The notes: generated by a model not told the origin, from the letters alone. DNA of 64,000 nt from Amanita rubescens (GCA_015039365.1 WION01000004.1:558001-622000); one strand, 5' to 3'. Shown: positions 1 through 12,227, counted from the first letter of the stretch. Numbers and translations are program-made.

Positions 1-938
1 AAGACCTTTATGGAGCTAACGAAATGTTAGTGCATATCGAACTTGACATACGTCACAACATACGCAAACCAAAACTCGGCTTCGCCATATGCGCCTTTAT
101 AAAGCCTTAGAAAACAAGACCTGCTACCAAATATCAGTCGACTCACCTGCGCCTAACATGTTTATTACGAAAACGACGACCATACATATCGTGATCCACG
201 CCGCGGCATTGATCGCTTTATTCCAATAGCCAATGAGGATGGCTGCTGCGCTCAACTCCGCTGGCATGATAATAACCCAGTTGTACCTAATAGAAAGTTC
301 AGTTAATGGAGTGTCCAAGAAAAGCAGCTCCAAGGAACAAACCAATAGTTCCATCCCATTGTAAGTGACAAAGCAGGGTCCACGAAACGCTCAGCCAGCT
401 TGATGTGGCCACCTGGGATTGGTAGGAAAGCTACCATCTCTCCGAGTGATATCTAGCAAGATATAGGACATAGTAAACGATAACAAAGCAGTCGGCATAC
501 CATTACGCTGTAGCAAATGGACCCCATAAATGTGTATCCAATCAGCATGCCTAGGTGGATGGTTCGCTCATGAAATTCAATAAGAGCCAAGACGTTTGCA
601 CATACCTACAGGGCCCCCATTCATCAATGCTGTTGCTGTTCCAAGGAACAATCCTATGTAGATATAACGTCGGCAAAGCACATAAGCCAAGAATGAGGTA
701 TATACCAGTGCCAATAACACCACCAATACTGTGTTAAACGATATGGTCAACATTGACTCGGAGACGACCGGGTTAATTAATACCTGATCATGGCTATATG
801 CCGGTTTTTTAGTTGTCGTGTGAGTCCATGCTCGCCATTAGGGGACGATTGTAGTGATTCTGCGTCCTGCGAAGAAGAAACAAACCCTTCTTCGCGAACT
901 TCTTTCTCGTCAATTTCTTTCATTACTTTGTGGCTCAT
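1..938 (-). CDS. Amino-acid permease (AAT family), 5' part, runs off left edge
   Basis: The protein starts at the ATG at 936-938 and is cut by the window start. After a short acidic cytoplasmic N-terminus comes the AAT-family entry motif LKNRHIAMI, then, across two small introns, SIGGVIGTGLFLGTATALMNGGP (read as two pieces), which is the conserved first transmembrane helix of yeast-type amino-acid permeases. Further exons give MVAFLPIPGGHIKLAERFVDP and YNWVIIMPAELSAAA, also family hallmarks. The role inferred is proton-coupled uptake of amino acids at the plasma membrane. At least five introns are needed to join the visible part. Substrate specificity cannot be read from this fragment. The C-terminal half lies outside the window. 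Confidence 0.88.
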
Positions 939-1744
939 GAGGGTGGAGGGTGGGCGGTCCGGGTGACGCTCAGGCTTTTATAGCACAACCGTATAAATAA
1001 GGCACAAATTGAAATAGATCATTAATGATGGGAGTTTCAATGTCAGGAGCAACTGGAGTTACCTGAGGGTGTGTCGGACGTCTTACTAAGCCCATTCGGT
1101 TAGCATTCCATCTCAAACCATATGCACAACACAGATATGGCTGTCAAGGTGGGCAGGATGCCATTGCCTGTCAGAGCTCCTCTGATGCGTATGCTAGCTC
1201 CCGGACAGGGGTTCCACCGGGGAAGTAGGGCAACAGTTATCAGCACGTTATCAGACGTTATCCTAAAACGTTTGTTTGTCGATGGATGATTCGTTAAACC
1301 GTCATCACTTGGGGAGGTCGCATCGTCGCATATCTTACCATCGCTTGCGACAATCACGCGTCCGCGCCTCCACATGGCGACCATGATAAGGAGTAATATC
1401 AAACCGACTTATTCCATCGAGTCCTCTTACTTTGACAAAGGTCATCAGGCACCATAAAATCGTACACATGTTACAGCAATTGATGACTGTTCTCTGTTGC
1501 CTTGGCATATATAGATAACATGACCAACATGCTAACGTATGCTAACACGCGAAGCTGTGGAGTTGTAGTGCCGGTTCCGTACAATGTGCGTCAGTCTTTC
1601 AAGTGCCTGACAATCAGCGGCTGTCTTTCAGGAAGACGTGTGTTACAGGCACCACCGATGACTGCTTCCGTTATGCTCGTAACAATCAGCGACGAAGCTC
1701 GGTCGAGATGAGGCATGACAACCATGCATGATTAGTTGAGGTGT
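939..1744. other. Gene-poor stretch between permease start and LRR gene end
   Basis: About 800 bases. Only short open frames are present; the longest is a 100-codon minus-strand frame at 1100-1402 with a hydrophobic start (MILLLIMVAMW) but no family motif and no convincing splice partners. The left end presumably holds the promoter of the permease. I see nothing that supports a gene here. Confidence 0.4.
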
Positions 1745-3612
1745 TTACTCGACTGGTTGCGGCAGGCGCTCCTCTTCCCAGATCTGTGAGTGCATAACTG
1801 TAAGAGAGTTCATCAGGATTTAGTCGTCACGAACCTGAAAAAATCGCCGGCGCTCTACAACGTTGATACCCCGACAACTGGTCAGATCCAAACTTTCTAG
1901 CTCTGAGCAAGCGTCTAGTACTGGGGAAAAGACCGTTTCCTCAATTAACTAAGCTTTAGCCGTAGAGAGATTGCGAAGAAACCGGACATACTCGTGAATC
2001 TTGTTCCTGCAACGGCTAGAATTCTCAAGCGCTTGCAAACTGAGATATATATCCCCGCATCATCATCAACACCAGTGTTATTTAAAATTAATGTCTCGAG
2101 AGTTGAGCCGCCATCATTTATCTCGTCCGTCAGTAGGCCGGCAAGGTCGGCAGAACGAAGACACGGGATGCTAGCTAGATTAAGCCTCTGGAGAAGAATG
2201 AAAGAATGAACATCGACGGATACACAAGAACTGACCCTACACTTCCTTCCGACGCGTGATACAAAATCCAACAACGCTGAATCGAGCTTGCTTGTGACTC
2301 CGAGCTTGGCATTGCCAACGAGATTAACATGATCAAGGTGGGCAAAGTTAGCCAACGCATTGGTCACTGCCCTGAGCCCTGCATCATCCATTGTCATCGC
2401 AGAAGTGTTACGAATCGAGGCTTGAGATCCGCGACTGCTGCCCAAAGCACCGAGCAATAAAATTTGAAGTTGAGGATAGAGTGGCAAGATCTGCGCCAAA
2501 TCATGTGGGACAATCGAAGTGGATGTCAACGAAAGCTTTTGCAGAGGCAAAACATGCGAAGGGCTAAGTAAGGAGTCGGTCCGCTTGAGTAACGTGAAGG
2601 AAACGTCCAGGCTTTGTAGATTAGGACACAGATCGACTAAAAATTTGATCGACGGGTCTCCCAGTTGCGTTTGCCTGACCTTGAGCACCCGTAGACTGAC
2701 CAACTTGGTCCCTGGATCCATACTGTGCAGCAAGTTCGAAAACGTAGCGTCAGTCTAAATATACATCTGTTAATCGGCGTCATATGCTCTTCGGATGCTT
2801 TACTGGCCCAGTTCTGAATGCCAGCCACTTTGAGGCTTTCAAGGCTTTTGCATGATAACAAAAGTTGACCGACGGAAGCAGGATTTGCTGATGTATAGTT
2901 GAGATTGATTACTTTAAGATCGGGACAGGAGGTGGCAATGGCGGAGACGGATTGAGCTCCAACCATCGAGCACCCACTATAAACTCACTAATGCCAAGTG
3001 ATTCAAAGCCAAGTGGAGATGGTCATACCATAAAACAATGACGCGTAAATTTGAGAGTTGCCGCAAGGCAGAGGCGAACGTAGTATCTGCGATTTTTTTG
3101 AACCCAGATAATTCCAGTTCGCGTACCCTATTATTTATTCTGGGGATATCGGTAATTGTTCTTTTATTCGCGCCCAGGAGCGAATCAGTGAGCGCGATAG
3201 ATGTACCTCTGAGCATATACTGTCAAGGGCGCGCACTCGATACCACCACAACCAGGTTAGAGAAGATTGAACTCACAGTAACGATAAATTCGTGCTTTAG
3301 ATACGTAGGACATGTTGTCCTCAGCATGCTAAATAGTTTTGGTATCAATGTATCCGGGATGATTTGCAACTGCTTTGACAGACGTTCCCATAACGGTTCG
3401 TTGTTCCTGAGCTTCACAAAGTTAGCAGCGAATACGCGAGCACAGAGATTTGTCAAGGAAGGCACGCTGGTCGGCGCAACGCGGCGTATCGAAGATGCAG
3501 TGGAAGAAGGTACGTCATGTAGCGTCGGCGAGTCTGCATCACTTGGTGCGCCGAAAGCGGGAAGAGTTCGCTGTTTCTTGGATGTTCGCGAAGACATCCT
3601 ATATTTGGACAT
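1745..3612 (-). CDS. Leucine-rich-repeat (RNI-like) protein, possible F-box/RAD7-like
   Basis: Start ATG at 3610-3612. The first exon has a basic Ser-rich head (SSRTSKKQRTLPAFGAPS) followed by an F-box-like helical stretch (SLTNLCARVFAANFVKLRN...PLWERLSKQLQIIPDTLIP). Later exons carry repeated LRR signatures such as RVRELELSGFKKI, LKVINLNYTSANP, LESLKVAGIQNW, LQSLDVSFTLLKR, LQKLSLTSTSI and LESLDLTSCRGINVV, typical of ribonuclease-inhibitor-like folds. The last exons are joined by an intron with a TCTTTTCCCCAG acceptor and the protein ends with FFQ-IWEEERLPQPVE before the TAA at 1745-1747. Likely a substrate-recognition protein, for example of a ubiquitin ligase; that is inference from the fold. 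About 500 residues. Confidence 0.72.
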
Positions 3613-3614
3613 GA

Positions 3615-5103
3615 TTATACACGTAGTACGATATAAACGAAGTACACTGCAAGCGCAAAAGGACCCACAACCGCCCTCCGCACACCCTTTTCGACGACTT
3701 TTACAACATTAGAAGATGGCAACAAAAGATACGGAATATGAAGGAAAGTAAATGGTGAAGGAAATACGTTAGGATTAGAATAGATCAAAATGGTTCTGAA
3801 CCAGGATACACGTGCCTCGCGGCCTGCTGAACGGGAATAACGATCCCAGCGGTCTGCTGCCGTATTGGGGTATTCTAGTAAAGTCAGGAGCGCAATGCAG
3901 GTCATAGCCAGTATGGCCACCAAACCGGAGAAGATCAAGTATGCGATACGCGTTTCCATGGGGGCGGGTAAGACGTTTAGTATTCGGTAGAAGGTGTCCG
4001 CGACGGAGAGCGAAAGCAGATACGCAGAGAATATAAACACGGGAGATAGGTATAGTACAACGGGTATGAGGCCCTGCGCGAGTTTCCGTCTGATGTGCAC
4101 CGCGAGCGGTAGGCACAATTCGATCGGTAGCAAGTATACGGGACTCGGATACCTGGCGAGGTGAAGTTCCACGATGTGGACGCCCATGGATAATGTAAGT
4201 AGCATGAAGGACGTTTGACCTGGCCTAGGAGAAGCAGTGATCGAGGATAAGAAGGCGAGGGCGGTGAGAGCATAGGATAGCTTGTGTGCAGACCGGAAGC
4301 GTAAGAGGCCTGCCGCAGTGAATATGACCAGTATGATCTCCTGAACGGTTAACCCGTGACGCGGGCGCGGCGGGTGGTTAAGAGTGTAAATCAAGAGTCC
4401 GACATATACGAAATCGGATATTAGATCGAGAAGATGGACAATTCTTCAGAATCTGGTCAATCCTCGCCGGTCAAGGGCGTCAGAAATGATACTCACCTTG
4501 GTGTAAAACATGCATCAAATCTCTGTCCCCAAGTCATACCAGGGGACGGGGCAGGGAGGGACCTTCCCTGTTTCCATATTCTAGTTATACTCCATACGAT
4601 GACAGGATGCGTAGCAAGGACTTCGGGAGCATCGGGGTTGGCAAGGAAGTTGATGACTGCACGATGCTCAGAGACGCAGGAAACGACGATGAGATGGGGG
4701 ATATACCTCGCACGGTCTCCGCTTTCCGGTCTTCCATCGGAAATGGATGCCACAAGACTTTTTCAATTGTCTGGGAATCCCGGGGACTATCGAGAAATAG
4801 ATCCCAGAGTTCCTTCATGGTCTCTTCCGTGGTGTCAATGTCCGTCTTCTTTGTCTGTTCTTGCGACCACCTTTCATACGGGTCCTCCTTTGTATATCGT
4901 TCGAGTTGAATGATTTGTCGTAGATGCAGTAGGACAGACAAGGCGAAAGCCAATTTGCGTGAATCGTCGACGGTGAATGCAGGACAAATGTCCTGAATAA
5001 AAATGCTCTGCAGGCCATGGTCGCGTAGGGTCTGAGCAGCGGGCCTGATTGCCCAGGACTGCTCTGAGAGCAAAGGGGTGTCTTCAGCGGGTCGACGACT
5101 CAT
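3615..5103 (-). CDS. Multi-pass membrane protein, possibly YVC1/TRP-like
   Basis: Start chosen at the ATG at 5101-5103 (MSRRPAEDTPLL) because a divergent gene begins 45 bases away; an upstream in-frame ATG at 5115 would also work. A soluble N-terminal half (about 140 residues, rich in charged helices) is joined over a short intron to RVINFLANPDAPEVLATHPVI and then, after a second intron, to a hydrophobic C-terminal half with roughly six to seven predicted membrane helices (IVHLLDLISDFVYVGLLIY, IILVIFTAAGLL, VYLLPIELCLPL, LIPVVLYLSPVFIFSAYLL, IAYLIFSGLVAILAMTCIALL and a final helix). The arrangement resembles fungal YVC1-like vacuolar cation channels, but I could not see a decisive pore motif, so the function is left open. 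Confidence 0.55.
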
Positions 5104-5147
5104 TGCACAAGTCACGCTTCAATACTTTCGTTGTTACATCCGCAACA

Positions 5148-6275
5148 ATGAGCGTGTCCACGCCCCTGCTCGACAATACAATCGAGCCAGATGATTCAGA
5201 AATTGTCCCTTCCAAGCCTCAGAGTGCGAAACAGCCAGTCGTGCTGTCGCCCACAAACCGCACATCTGGATCGGGCGCCATGGCCACCAGCCAGAGTGAC
5301 GCAGAATCAGGTACGTTTTCTCGTAGTACTATGCCCTATATTCAACACCGCCCAAGGGATAGCTGGGATGCTCCGGCAGTCTGCGCATCCAGCCGCTTTA
5401 TTCTTTCTATATATCTTCCGAACGGCCGCTGTAGTGGTGTATATTCTGTGCGGGTGGTTCACTGACAATTATGTGTTATCGGTATGTACATGCTATTTCG
5501 TCCATGCTGGCTTCCTGGAGAACTTGGAACAGACCGTCATAGTCGTTGTCCTTCTTGCAATGGACTTTTGGAACTGCAGGGTATGTTGCATGCAATATTC
5601 AAAGCCTCGGATTCATCATACTTTGGCTAAGAACGTGTCTGGGCGAATACTCGTGGGTCTCCGATTCTGGAATCAGGTTTGTTACGCTCACTCTATTCGA
5701 CATGTTATTCACAATCCATTTCCTAGGTCGACGAGGACGGCGAGAGCTATTGGGTGTTTGAAAGCCGTGATGTGAGTTTACCTCAACTTGTCTGCGCTTA
5801 GATTCTAAACATTGATTGCAGCCTTCAAAGCCTGCGAATCCTGTTGATTCAAAGTGCATCTATTCCTCTGCCGTGTGGCCGCTCTAACGCATTTCTTAGA
5901 ATGTTCTGGATCGCCTTGTATTCATACCCCGTCATTTGGACACTGCTTATAGTAGTATCTATCCTCAAATTCAATATATCGTAAGTCCGCATGCACTGGC
6001 GAGAATATAGGTTTTGACTCTTCTTACTAGTTTTATACCAATCGTTGGACTGGCTCTCGTTTTCAACATCACCAACGTTATCGGATTTACATATGCGTAT
6101 GTGTGAGTTTATATGTGATGGACGACATCTGAATTTCTGGCACAGGGATCGAGATGCTAAACAACGATGGGCAAGTAATGTCGTCAGCTCCAACTGGAGT
6201 CTTGGGCTCGGTGGTATCGGTGGACAAATTTTGACGGGTGCTGTGAAGCGGGGTGTCTCAAAAGTTTTTGGCTAG
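5148..6275 (+). CDS. TVP23: Golgi apparatus membrane protein TVP23
   Basis: ATG at 5148, 44 bases from the start of the divergent upstream gene. After a polar N-terminal tail of about 55 residues, spliced exons give [77 protein letters not shown] and [18 protein letters not shown], which are the conserved segments and four membrane spans of the TVP23 (DUF846) family. The tail reads [18 protein letters not shown] and ends [12 protein letters not shown]23 proteins sit in late Golgi membranes with YIP family partners and act in vesicle trafficking. Five or so introns are needed. The 264 bases to the convergent phosphatase gene hold the two 3' ends. Confidence 0.92.
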
Positions 6276-6538
6276 GATTGTGAGGAACGTTATGAGTAAT
6301 TAAATAAAGCTCGAGACTGGAAACAGCGACGATATGATCGTGAGCAAAGCTGGAATTTCGAAGACAAGACAAGCCCAGGTGCTATATCGTACACGACATC
6401 GTTTAATGCACGGTCCAAATGTAACAACAATAAGTCAGAGAAATATATAATCTTGGCCAAATGCAAGTTAAAAAGAATGCGAATAATAATCGAATTGAGA
6501 CATGTGAAAGTCCAAGCATGAGAGTCTTAATCAAACAA

Positions 6539-8397
6539 CTAGCCTTGAATTCCCACGTAACCACGCACGTTAAGCTTTGTAAATGCGGTGGTCGGTGTTG
6601 CAGGTGTACTTACACCGATAATGGACCGCGGTCGTCCACGAGGGCGTGGTGTCGATGTTGGCGGAAAGTGCATTGATGATGCATTTGGCGTGGACGTGAC
6701 TGTCAAGGTGGACGGTGTGCTGATGGCGGTGGGTGAGGGTGGGAACACAAACAATGTTTGAGATGGCATATTCGTTTGGGGGATGCATAATGTTGATGGC
6801 GTAGCCATCGGATCTTGTATGCTGCGGGTCTTGCGTAACACACGATTCCGCGTCTGCAGAGATGATGAAGGATATTTTCTCTCCGACAGGGGGCGAGGTG
6901 ACTCTGAAAGTCGCTGTACAGGAGTAGAAACAGAAAGACGGGGTGACGATGGTTTCGGTGGGCCTTTTATGGCTGTGACGGTAGGAGAGTCCACTATGAT
7001 AGTAATGGGAGATGAGGGGACGGTAGGTAGTCCAATGGGCGGAGGGCGACGCTTGGCTCTCGATCGAGGAATATTGAAACTCGATATGCGGAAGGCTGTC
7101 TTGTGTGCGGAAGCAGAGGGTGGAACACAACTGGATGACCGTTCGTTATCCAGGTCCTCGTCGGGGGATGTGGTAGAAGAGGATGATTCTTCGGCATTTT
7201 TTTCGCTGTCGAAACCCCCGCCTATTCCAAGAAGTTCCGCTTCTTCGTCTTGTTCCACTAAATTTTCGCTTAGAATGCTGCCATTGGTACGGCAACTAGC
7301 CAGAGAAGCAGTGCGCTTCCGAGACGCATAACGGGTGCGCCACATAGGGCCCATACCGAGGCCGGAATTTGAGGAAGAGAGAGATGAGCTAGACGATCTT
7401 CGTGCAATAAAACGATCCTCCATGGCCTTGTCAAGGGCTTGTGCCTCGTGCAAGACGAGGGCGGTTTCCCTGTCCTGTTTTTCCATGAGTCGCCGCTGAC
7501 GTCCCCACTCCTCTTCCTCATCTGCAACGGAGGGCGGCGAGAGTTCGGAGCTATCCACAGAGTCAAAGTCACTTTTTAGTCTTTTCTGGTATTCCAACAG
7601 TTGATAAATAAGGCTGTAAAAAAGAACTAAGCAAGGGAAGAAAAATCGAAATGACATGGATTCATACGACATATTTGGGCTGATCCATTTACTTTTTTCC
7701 TTGACATAAGAATAGGCGTCGTGCATTCCCTTGAGGGACCAGACTTCAGGGAGCACAGACGGGGCACGCTCAGCGGCCGCACGCATGACGAGAGCAATGA
7801 CAAGAGTAGCGGAGCGGGATATACCGCACTGGCAACTAGGGGACGTCTGAGAGATACAGCTGAGGAGGGAGAGGGAAAGACGTACTGAATGAGGATGCCG
7901 TCTCCGCGCTGTAGTGCAGCATCTGTAAAGGTCATGGCTTGCTTGAAGCCGTCGTCAACGAGGTTTTGCTGGCCGTGGGACCAGTGAAGTTTGAGGTAGT
8001 GCATAGGTGGTCTTCCTGAGGGAAGATGTGGAGGGTAGTGGAAAGGTGGGGTGGAAGGGTGGAGGAGATCGAAGGGAAGGGAGACCTCCTTTGCGACGTT
8101 GAGGATGGTGAAGATACGACGGCGGGCTAGGCCGGACCAATCTCTAGCGTTGTCCTCTGAGCCGAGCCATATACCAGGAATTACCTGAACGGGTCCGTCA
8201 GCGTAGGGGGCGGAGGGGGAAGACTCCTCATCGGCACGGAAGACGGCTGAAGCGGCTGGGAGAGAAACGACGGAAGGACGGCGACTTGGACCGGAAATGG
8301 CGATGTCAGCGGGGAGAACAGCTGGTATTTGGCTGGGAGGTGGAATAGCGATCGAGAGATGCTTCATGTTGCGCGACAACTGAGCCCTGCGCGCCAT
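6539..8397 (-). CDS. Dual-specificity protein phosphatase (MAP kinase phosphatase type)
   Basis: Start ATG at 8395-8397 (MARRAQLSRNMKHL); a later ATG at 8367 is possible. The N-terminal half leads into the DSP fold: VQVIPGIWLGSEDNARD, ILNVAKEV, then LKLHWSHGQQNLVDDGFKQA. An intron splits the active site exactly at the catalytic loop; joined it reads HCQCGISRS, which fits the HC-x5-R signature with the cysteine, arginine and following serine all present. After VKEKSKWISPNMSLIYQLLEYQ the protein carries a long Ser/Pro-rich tail of over 350 residues that includes RPRGRPRS, an AT-hook-like motif. Function inferred: removal of phosphate from Thr and Tyr of a MAP kinase, as for yeast MSG5. The start is 69 bases from divergent CBR1. 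Confidence 0.85.
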
Positions 8398-8466
8398 TAT
8401 TATGACAGTTTGCAACACGACCAGCGTGTAGTTGCGTTTGCTCACGTAAGCTTAACGCTCACTCTC

Positions 8467-9516
8467 ATGTCATTATTACACGTCAACCCCATCTTAGCTG
8501 CAGTTGCTGCAATCTTGCTAGCTTCTGCTATTTATGTCACTCGTAATGGTTTCTCAAACCAAAAATCTCTCATACCAGATACTTGGTTGGAATACCCTCT
8601 AGTAAAGAAAACTCAAATATCCCATAATACCGCAATGTTCGTTCTTCAACTTTCCATCTCTACCCCGCATCTCTCCTCTGACGTTACTCAGTTACCGCTT
8701 CAAGCTGCGCAACACTGACGACGTGCTCAATCTCCCCATTGGCCAGCACGTGTCCATCTCTGCTGAAATTAACGAAAAACTTGTTGCCCGTAGCTATACC
8801 CCCATTAGCAATAGCGATGACCGTGGCTATTTTGATCTCCTCATCAAATCCTACGAGAAGGGAAACATTTCTCGTCACTTTGCACAGCTCACTATTGGTG
8901 ACAAGATTCGCGTCAAGGGTCCCAAGGGCCAATTCAACTATAGGCCAGGCCTTGTCAGCCAGCTCAGCATGATTGCCGGAGGCTCAGGTATCACCCCCAT
9001 GTACCAGATCCTCCGCGCCGTTCTCTCCAATCCTGCAGACAAAACTAAAGTCACCCTCATCTACGCCAACGTCAACCACGACGACATCTTACTCAGGTCC
9101 GAACTGGATAAGCTGTCTCAATCCCACGCCGACCAATTTACTCTTTACTATGTGCTTAATAACCCCCCGGCTACCTGGTCCGGTGGTGTCGGCTTTGTCA
9201 CCAAAGACCATATCAAAAAATTCCTTCCCAACCCTACTCATACCAACAGCAAGCTTCTCATATGCGGTACGTGTGACCTACGTACAATTTTATCGTGTTA
9301 TTCATACTTTTAACAAGGCCCCCCACCCATGGTTAATGCCATGAAGTAAGTCCCCGTTACACGTCTCACATTACATGCTCATTCGTGCAGGAAAAACCTT
9401 GAGGATCTTGCCTATCCCGCTCCACGCACCATCAGCAAGCTGGACGACAAGGTATTCCTAACCTATCTATTCCACCCAGACTCACTGACAGAACTTCCAA
9501 GGTTTTCATTTTCTGA
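8467..9516 (+). CDS. CBR1: NADH-cytochrome b5 reductase
   Basis: Start ATG at 8467 places a membrane anchor first (LHVNPILAAVAAILLASAIYV). Conserved elements follow in order: YRFKLRNTDDVLNLPIGQH, the FAD-binding RSYTPIS, GYFDLLIKSYEKGNISRHF, GPKGQFNYRPG, the NAD-binding GGSGITPMYQILRAV, then LLICG joined by an intron to GPPPMVNAMKKNLEDLAYP and a short C-terminal KVFIF before TGA at 9514-9516. This is the complete flavoprotein that passes electrons from NADH to cytochrome b5 for sterol and fatty-acid modification at the ER or mitochondrial outer membrane. Internal splice sites at 8635-8690 and in the last 270 bases are inferred. The gene is head-to-head with the phosphatase. Confidence 0.93.
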
Positions 9517-9657
9517 ACGATATAATGCTCGACAAATTTAGATTAGATTAATATTACGACTGACTACCCTGCGATGATACCGACGGCTGTAGTGATGCAT
9601 CGTCCCGAATACCCTCGTCAGTGAGGCAAAGAAGTAGACTAGAAATATAAATTCATT

Positions 9658-10623
9658 TCAATTGCTTTGAACAACGTTGTGATGAAACACTTGCTTTTGC
9701 ATTATATTCTTGGCGGCTTCTATTCCCAACTCAAACTCCCGCTCTGCCAACGGTTGGGACGCGTTGCGAGCAATTTGAATAGCAGAATCGTAATAATGTA
9801 ATGGAGTTAGCCCGTCCTTATCTCGGGGTAATAGCGGAAGGATGAAACGAAAGTGATGTAGCATCCGAGCATGCGGCTTCAGCGATGGGTGACTAGGAAT
9901 GACTTTGTGGGCCAGTTCGTCTGCCCGGTATCAGAGAAGACTAGGGACCAATTATGAAATTAACGTGCCAATGTGTGGTATGGTATCCAGCAGATGCTCT
10001 CTGAAACGAAGGTCCTCGTACTTTGTGCCTTGCGCTTGCGGTCACAATTTCTACTATTAGCTCGACAACGACCGAAACTCACCGGGCCTGCCCCAACCAG
10101 CGTGGAACACATCTTTCGGAACAGACGTATAAGAGATGAGACACGCCCTGATGTACTCCTGTATGATGTACTTGCGAACCGACTGTGAAATGGGTGCTGT
10201 GAAGTTGCCCATGGCATCCCATGATTAACCCAGCTGACCTGAGGAACATCGCCCCGTCCAATCGTTCGGTGTGCCTTTGAGATACGTTGTAACCTAAGTC
10301 TCACGGCAAGTCTCCGTTTCACGCAGAATATAAGCGACACGATGAGCTAGCAGACTTGATGATTCAACTGTTGCGTAAAAAAAAAGCGACGATCGACGTA
10401 CCACGACGGCATAAGCCGCGCCAATAACAAAGGCATTGAAATTCCTTGCCCAGGAGCGATCCGGTGCGGTGCGCACTGCTTGAGAAAGGAGAGCTGTACA
10501 GGATAAAGCAGCGGCTGTGATGATGATGAGCACAAGAAGGGCGTAACTGGCGTCGGAAACCGTCCTCCAGACTCGCCGCGAGAGCAGCATCAAGTAGTAG
10601 TACACCTTGTTACGTAAAGCCAC
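9658..10623 (-). CDS. DLT1-like (defect at low temperature) membrane protein
   Basis: Start ATG at 10621-10623. The first exon has two hydrophobic spans (YALLVLIIITAAALSCTALL and NFNAFVIGAAYAVV) separated by SQAVRTAPDRSWARN. Spliced exons continue with RLRLQRISKAHRTIGRGDVPQSV, RKYIIQEYIRACLISYTSVPKD and FHAGWGRPG, and the last exon gives FRFILPLLPRDKDGLTPLHYYDS followed by a helical tail. This order, including the charged loop before a GRGDVP-like motif and the GWGRPG motif, matches what I know of the fungal DLT1 family, whose biochemical role is not established. The gene is convergent with CBR1 (about 140 bases apart) and almost touches the start of the gene on its right. Confidence 0.7.
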
Positions 10624-10627
10624 TGGG

Positions 10628-11227
10628 ATGTGGCCGCCATATTACATCCTCTTTGCTCACTCTCCGCTTTCTTCCTCCACTCCAGGCGCGTTGAGTAACA
10701 CTTTGGGCCATCCAACTATCCAGTACCACTACCAGGATGACTCTCCTCTCGCTCTCTTGCCTCAGCATCCCGACGAACACGTGCTAGTATTGGATTATGA
10801 TCCAGACTCTACTACACAACCAACTGTCCAAAGTCTTTCAAAGACCCTGGTAACCACTGGCCTCCGGATAGAAGAGGCACCAGGCGCAGCGACCACAGAC
10901 GCAAAGAATGATAGAATGTACATCGTCGAGACCACCGAGTTCGAGGACTAGTATGTCTTAATCACACACACACAGTCACCAAAACGCGTATTGACTCATT
11001 CTCTAGCGCCATGTCTACACCTCAGATCGACCGAAATTCTGCCCATAATATTCTAGCCCAATTCAAGAGAAGGTGTGTGCCAAGATTCTGTAACCACATA
11101 TATATAGATATAACCTCATACAATCAGGAATGCTCTGTTGCGGCGTGCCCTGCGATACCCCACTGACGCAGAGTCTTGCGAATTGGAACGCTCTATGATC
11201 CATACAGCCATTTCACCGCCACAGTAG
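10628..11227 (+). CDS. Small conserved protein of unknown function
   Basis: Three exons give about 150 residues. Start taken at 10628 (MWPPYYILFAHSPLS); an in-frame ATG at 10607 would overlap the divergent gene. Conserved-looking stretches are HPTIQYHYQDDSPLALLP, EHVLVLDYDPD and RMYIVETTEFEDYAMSTPQ, and the C-terminal exons form a basic helix (NILAQFKRRNALLRRALRYP). Introns at about 10951-11007 and 11073-11127 keep the frame with GT and AG ends. No domain that I recognise, no signal peptide, and no membrane span. The gene starts 4 bases from the DLT1-like gene and ends 20 bases from EMC7, so it is the tightest-packed gene of the window. Confidence 0.7.
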
Positions 11228-11247
11228 AGACTCGTGGGCCGCCACCA

Positions 11248-12154
11248 CTATGTTCTCTTCTTGTTAGCTTTCTTCGCGCTGCCTATTTTTCCTTGGCTCC
11301 CTCTTACTGCTTTCTGTGAGCCCTCGCCTCTGGACTGCGTTAAATGGCTTATCATCATATTAATCATGTATAAGACCTGTAATGAGTAATGGACTTGCCT
11401 GATACTGCGGGAATGGTTCTCCTTATCGTGCTCAAGTTTTCGAGGTGATTCGGGATCCAAACTTTTCTGTAAGGTGTATTAGAGGCGTGAATGGCAGTGT
11501 ACGAAGAGAACATACAAGTAAATATGGTGATGCCAGCATCATACAGGCCGTCGCCAACATAAGAAGCATCATGGGATTGGAGAACATCGATATTAGATTA
11601 AATGACCCGAGCGGAACAAAGTATGCATGTTTTTGCCTGGGAGTAAGGACAAGAGGGACGGGAAGTAACACTGTGCTCGGCGGATTCAATGGCGTCCCAG
11701 CGATATAAGGCCTCGCTTCGAGCGTCGCGGACGAGTTTGCGATGTCAATCCGAAGCTAGAATCGGAATACCGTCAATTTAATTCATTTTATAACAACCAA
11801 AATATTCACTTGGTCAAATGAGAAATCATGGGCAACTACAGACAAAATATACGTTCCGGGGGAGACGTCAGGTCTGAGGCCGTCTTCAGTATTAGGGTAC
11901 GGCAGCATCGAAAGACTTACATCATAAAACTGCCGCTCCGAGTTACGGTTCCAGCGTAAATTCCATTGTCCAGGATCACCTTTGACTGACCGAGTTGGTC
12001 GAATCCTATGGGTGACGTATACGGTAAGTCGGAAGCGTTTACAACAAAGGGCGCTCGAACCTGGACAAATGTTATTCCAACGGATCATACCATTGACATT
12101 CACCGCCCAAGCAGAAGAAAGTAAGGAAAAGAAGGCCAGAATACTTGTCCGCAT
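11248..12154 (-). CDS. EMC7: ER membrane protein complex subunit 7
   Basis: Start ATG at 12152-12154 opens a clear signal peptide (MRTSILAFFSLLSSAWA). The lumenal beta-sandwich follows: VNGMIRWNNICPG, then VILDNGIYAGTVTRSGSFM, DVSPGTYILSVVAHDFSFDQ, LRIDI and YIAGTPLNPPSTVLLPVPLVL. The membrane segment is SMFSNPMMLLMLATACMMLASPY and the cytosolic tail begins LDPESPRKLE and ends in a Lys/Arg-rich run. These are the marks of EMC7 (DUF2012), part of the complex that inserts tail-anchored and multi-pass proteins into the ER membrane. Five short introns are inferred. It is convergent with the small unknown gene and divergent, by 73 bases, from UTP23. Confidence 0.9.
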
Positions 12155-12227
12155 GCTGGGTGAACTGGTGACGTCGGCGCGAGAAATAAATACAGCCAAA
12201 TTATCACACTTTCACCCTCTCTTCAAG

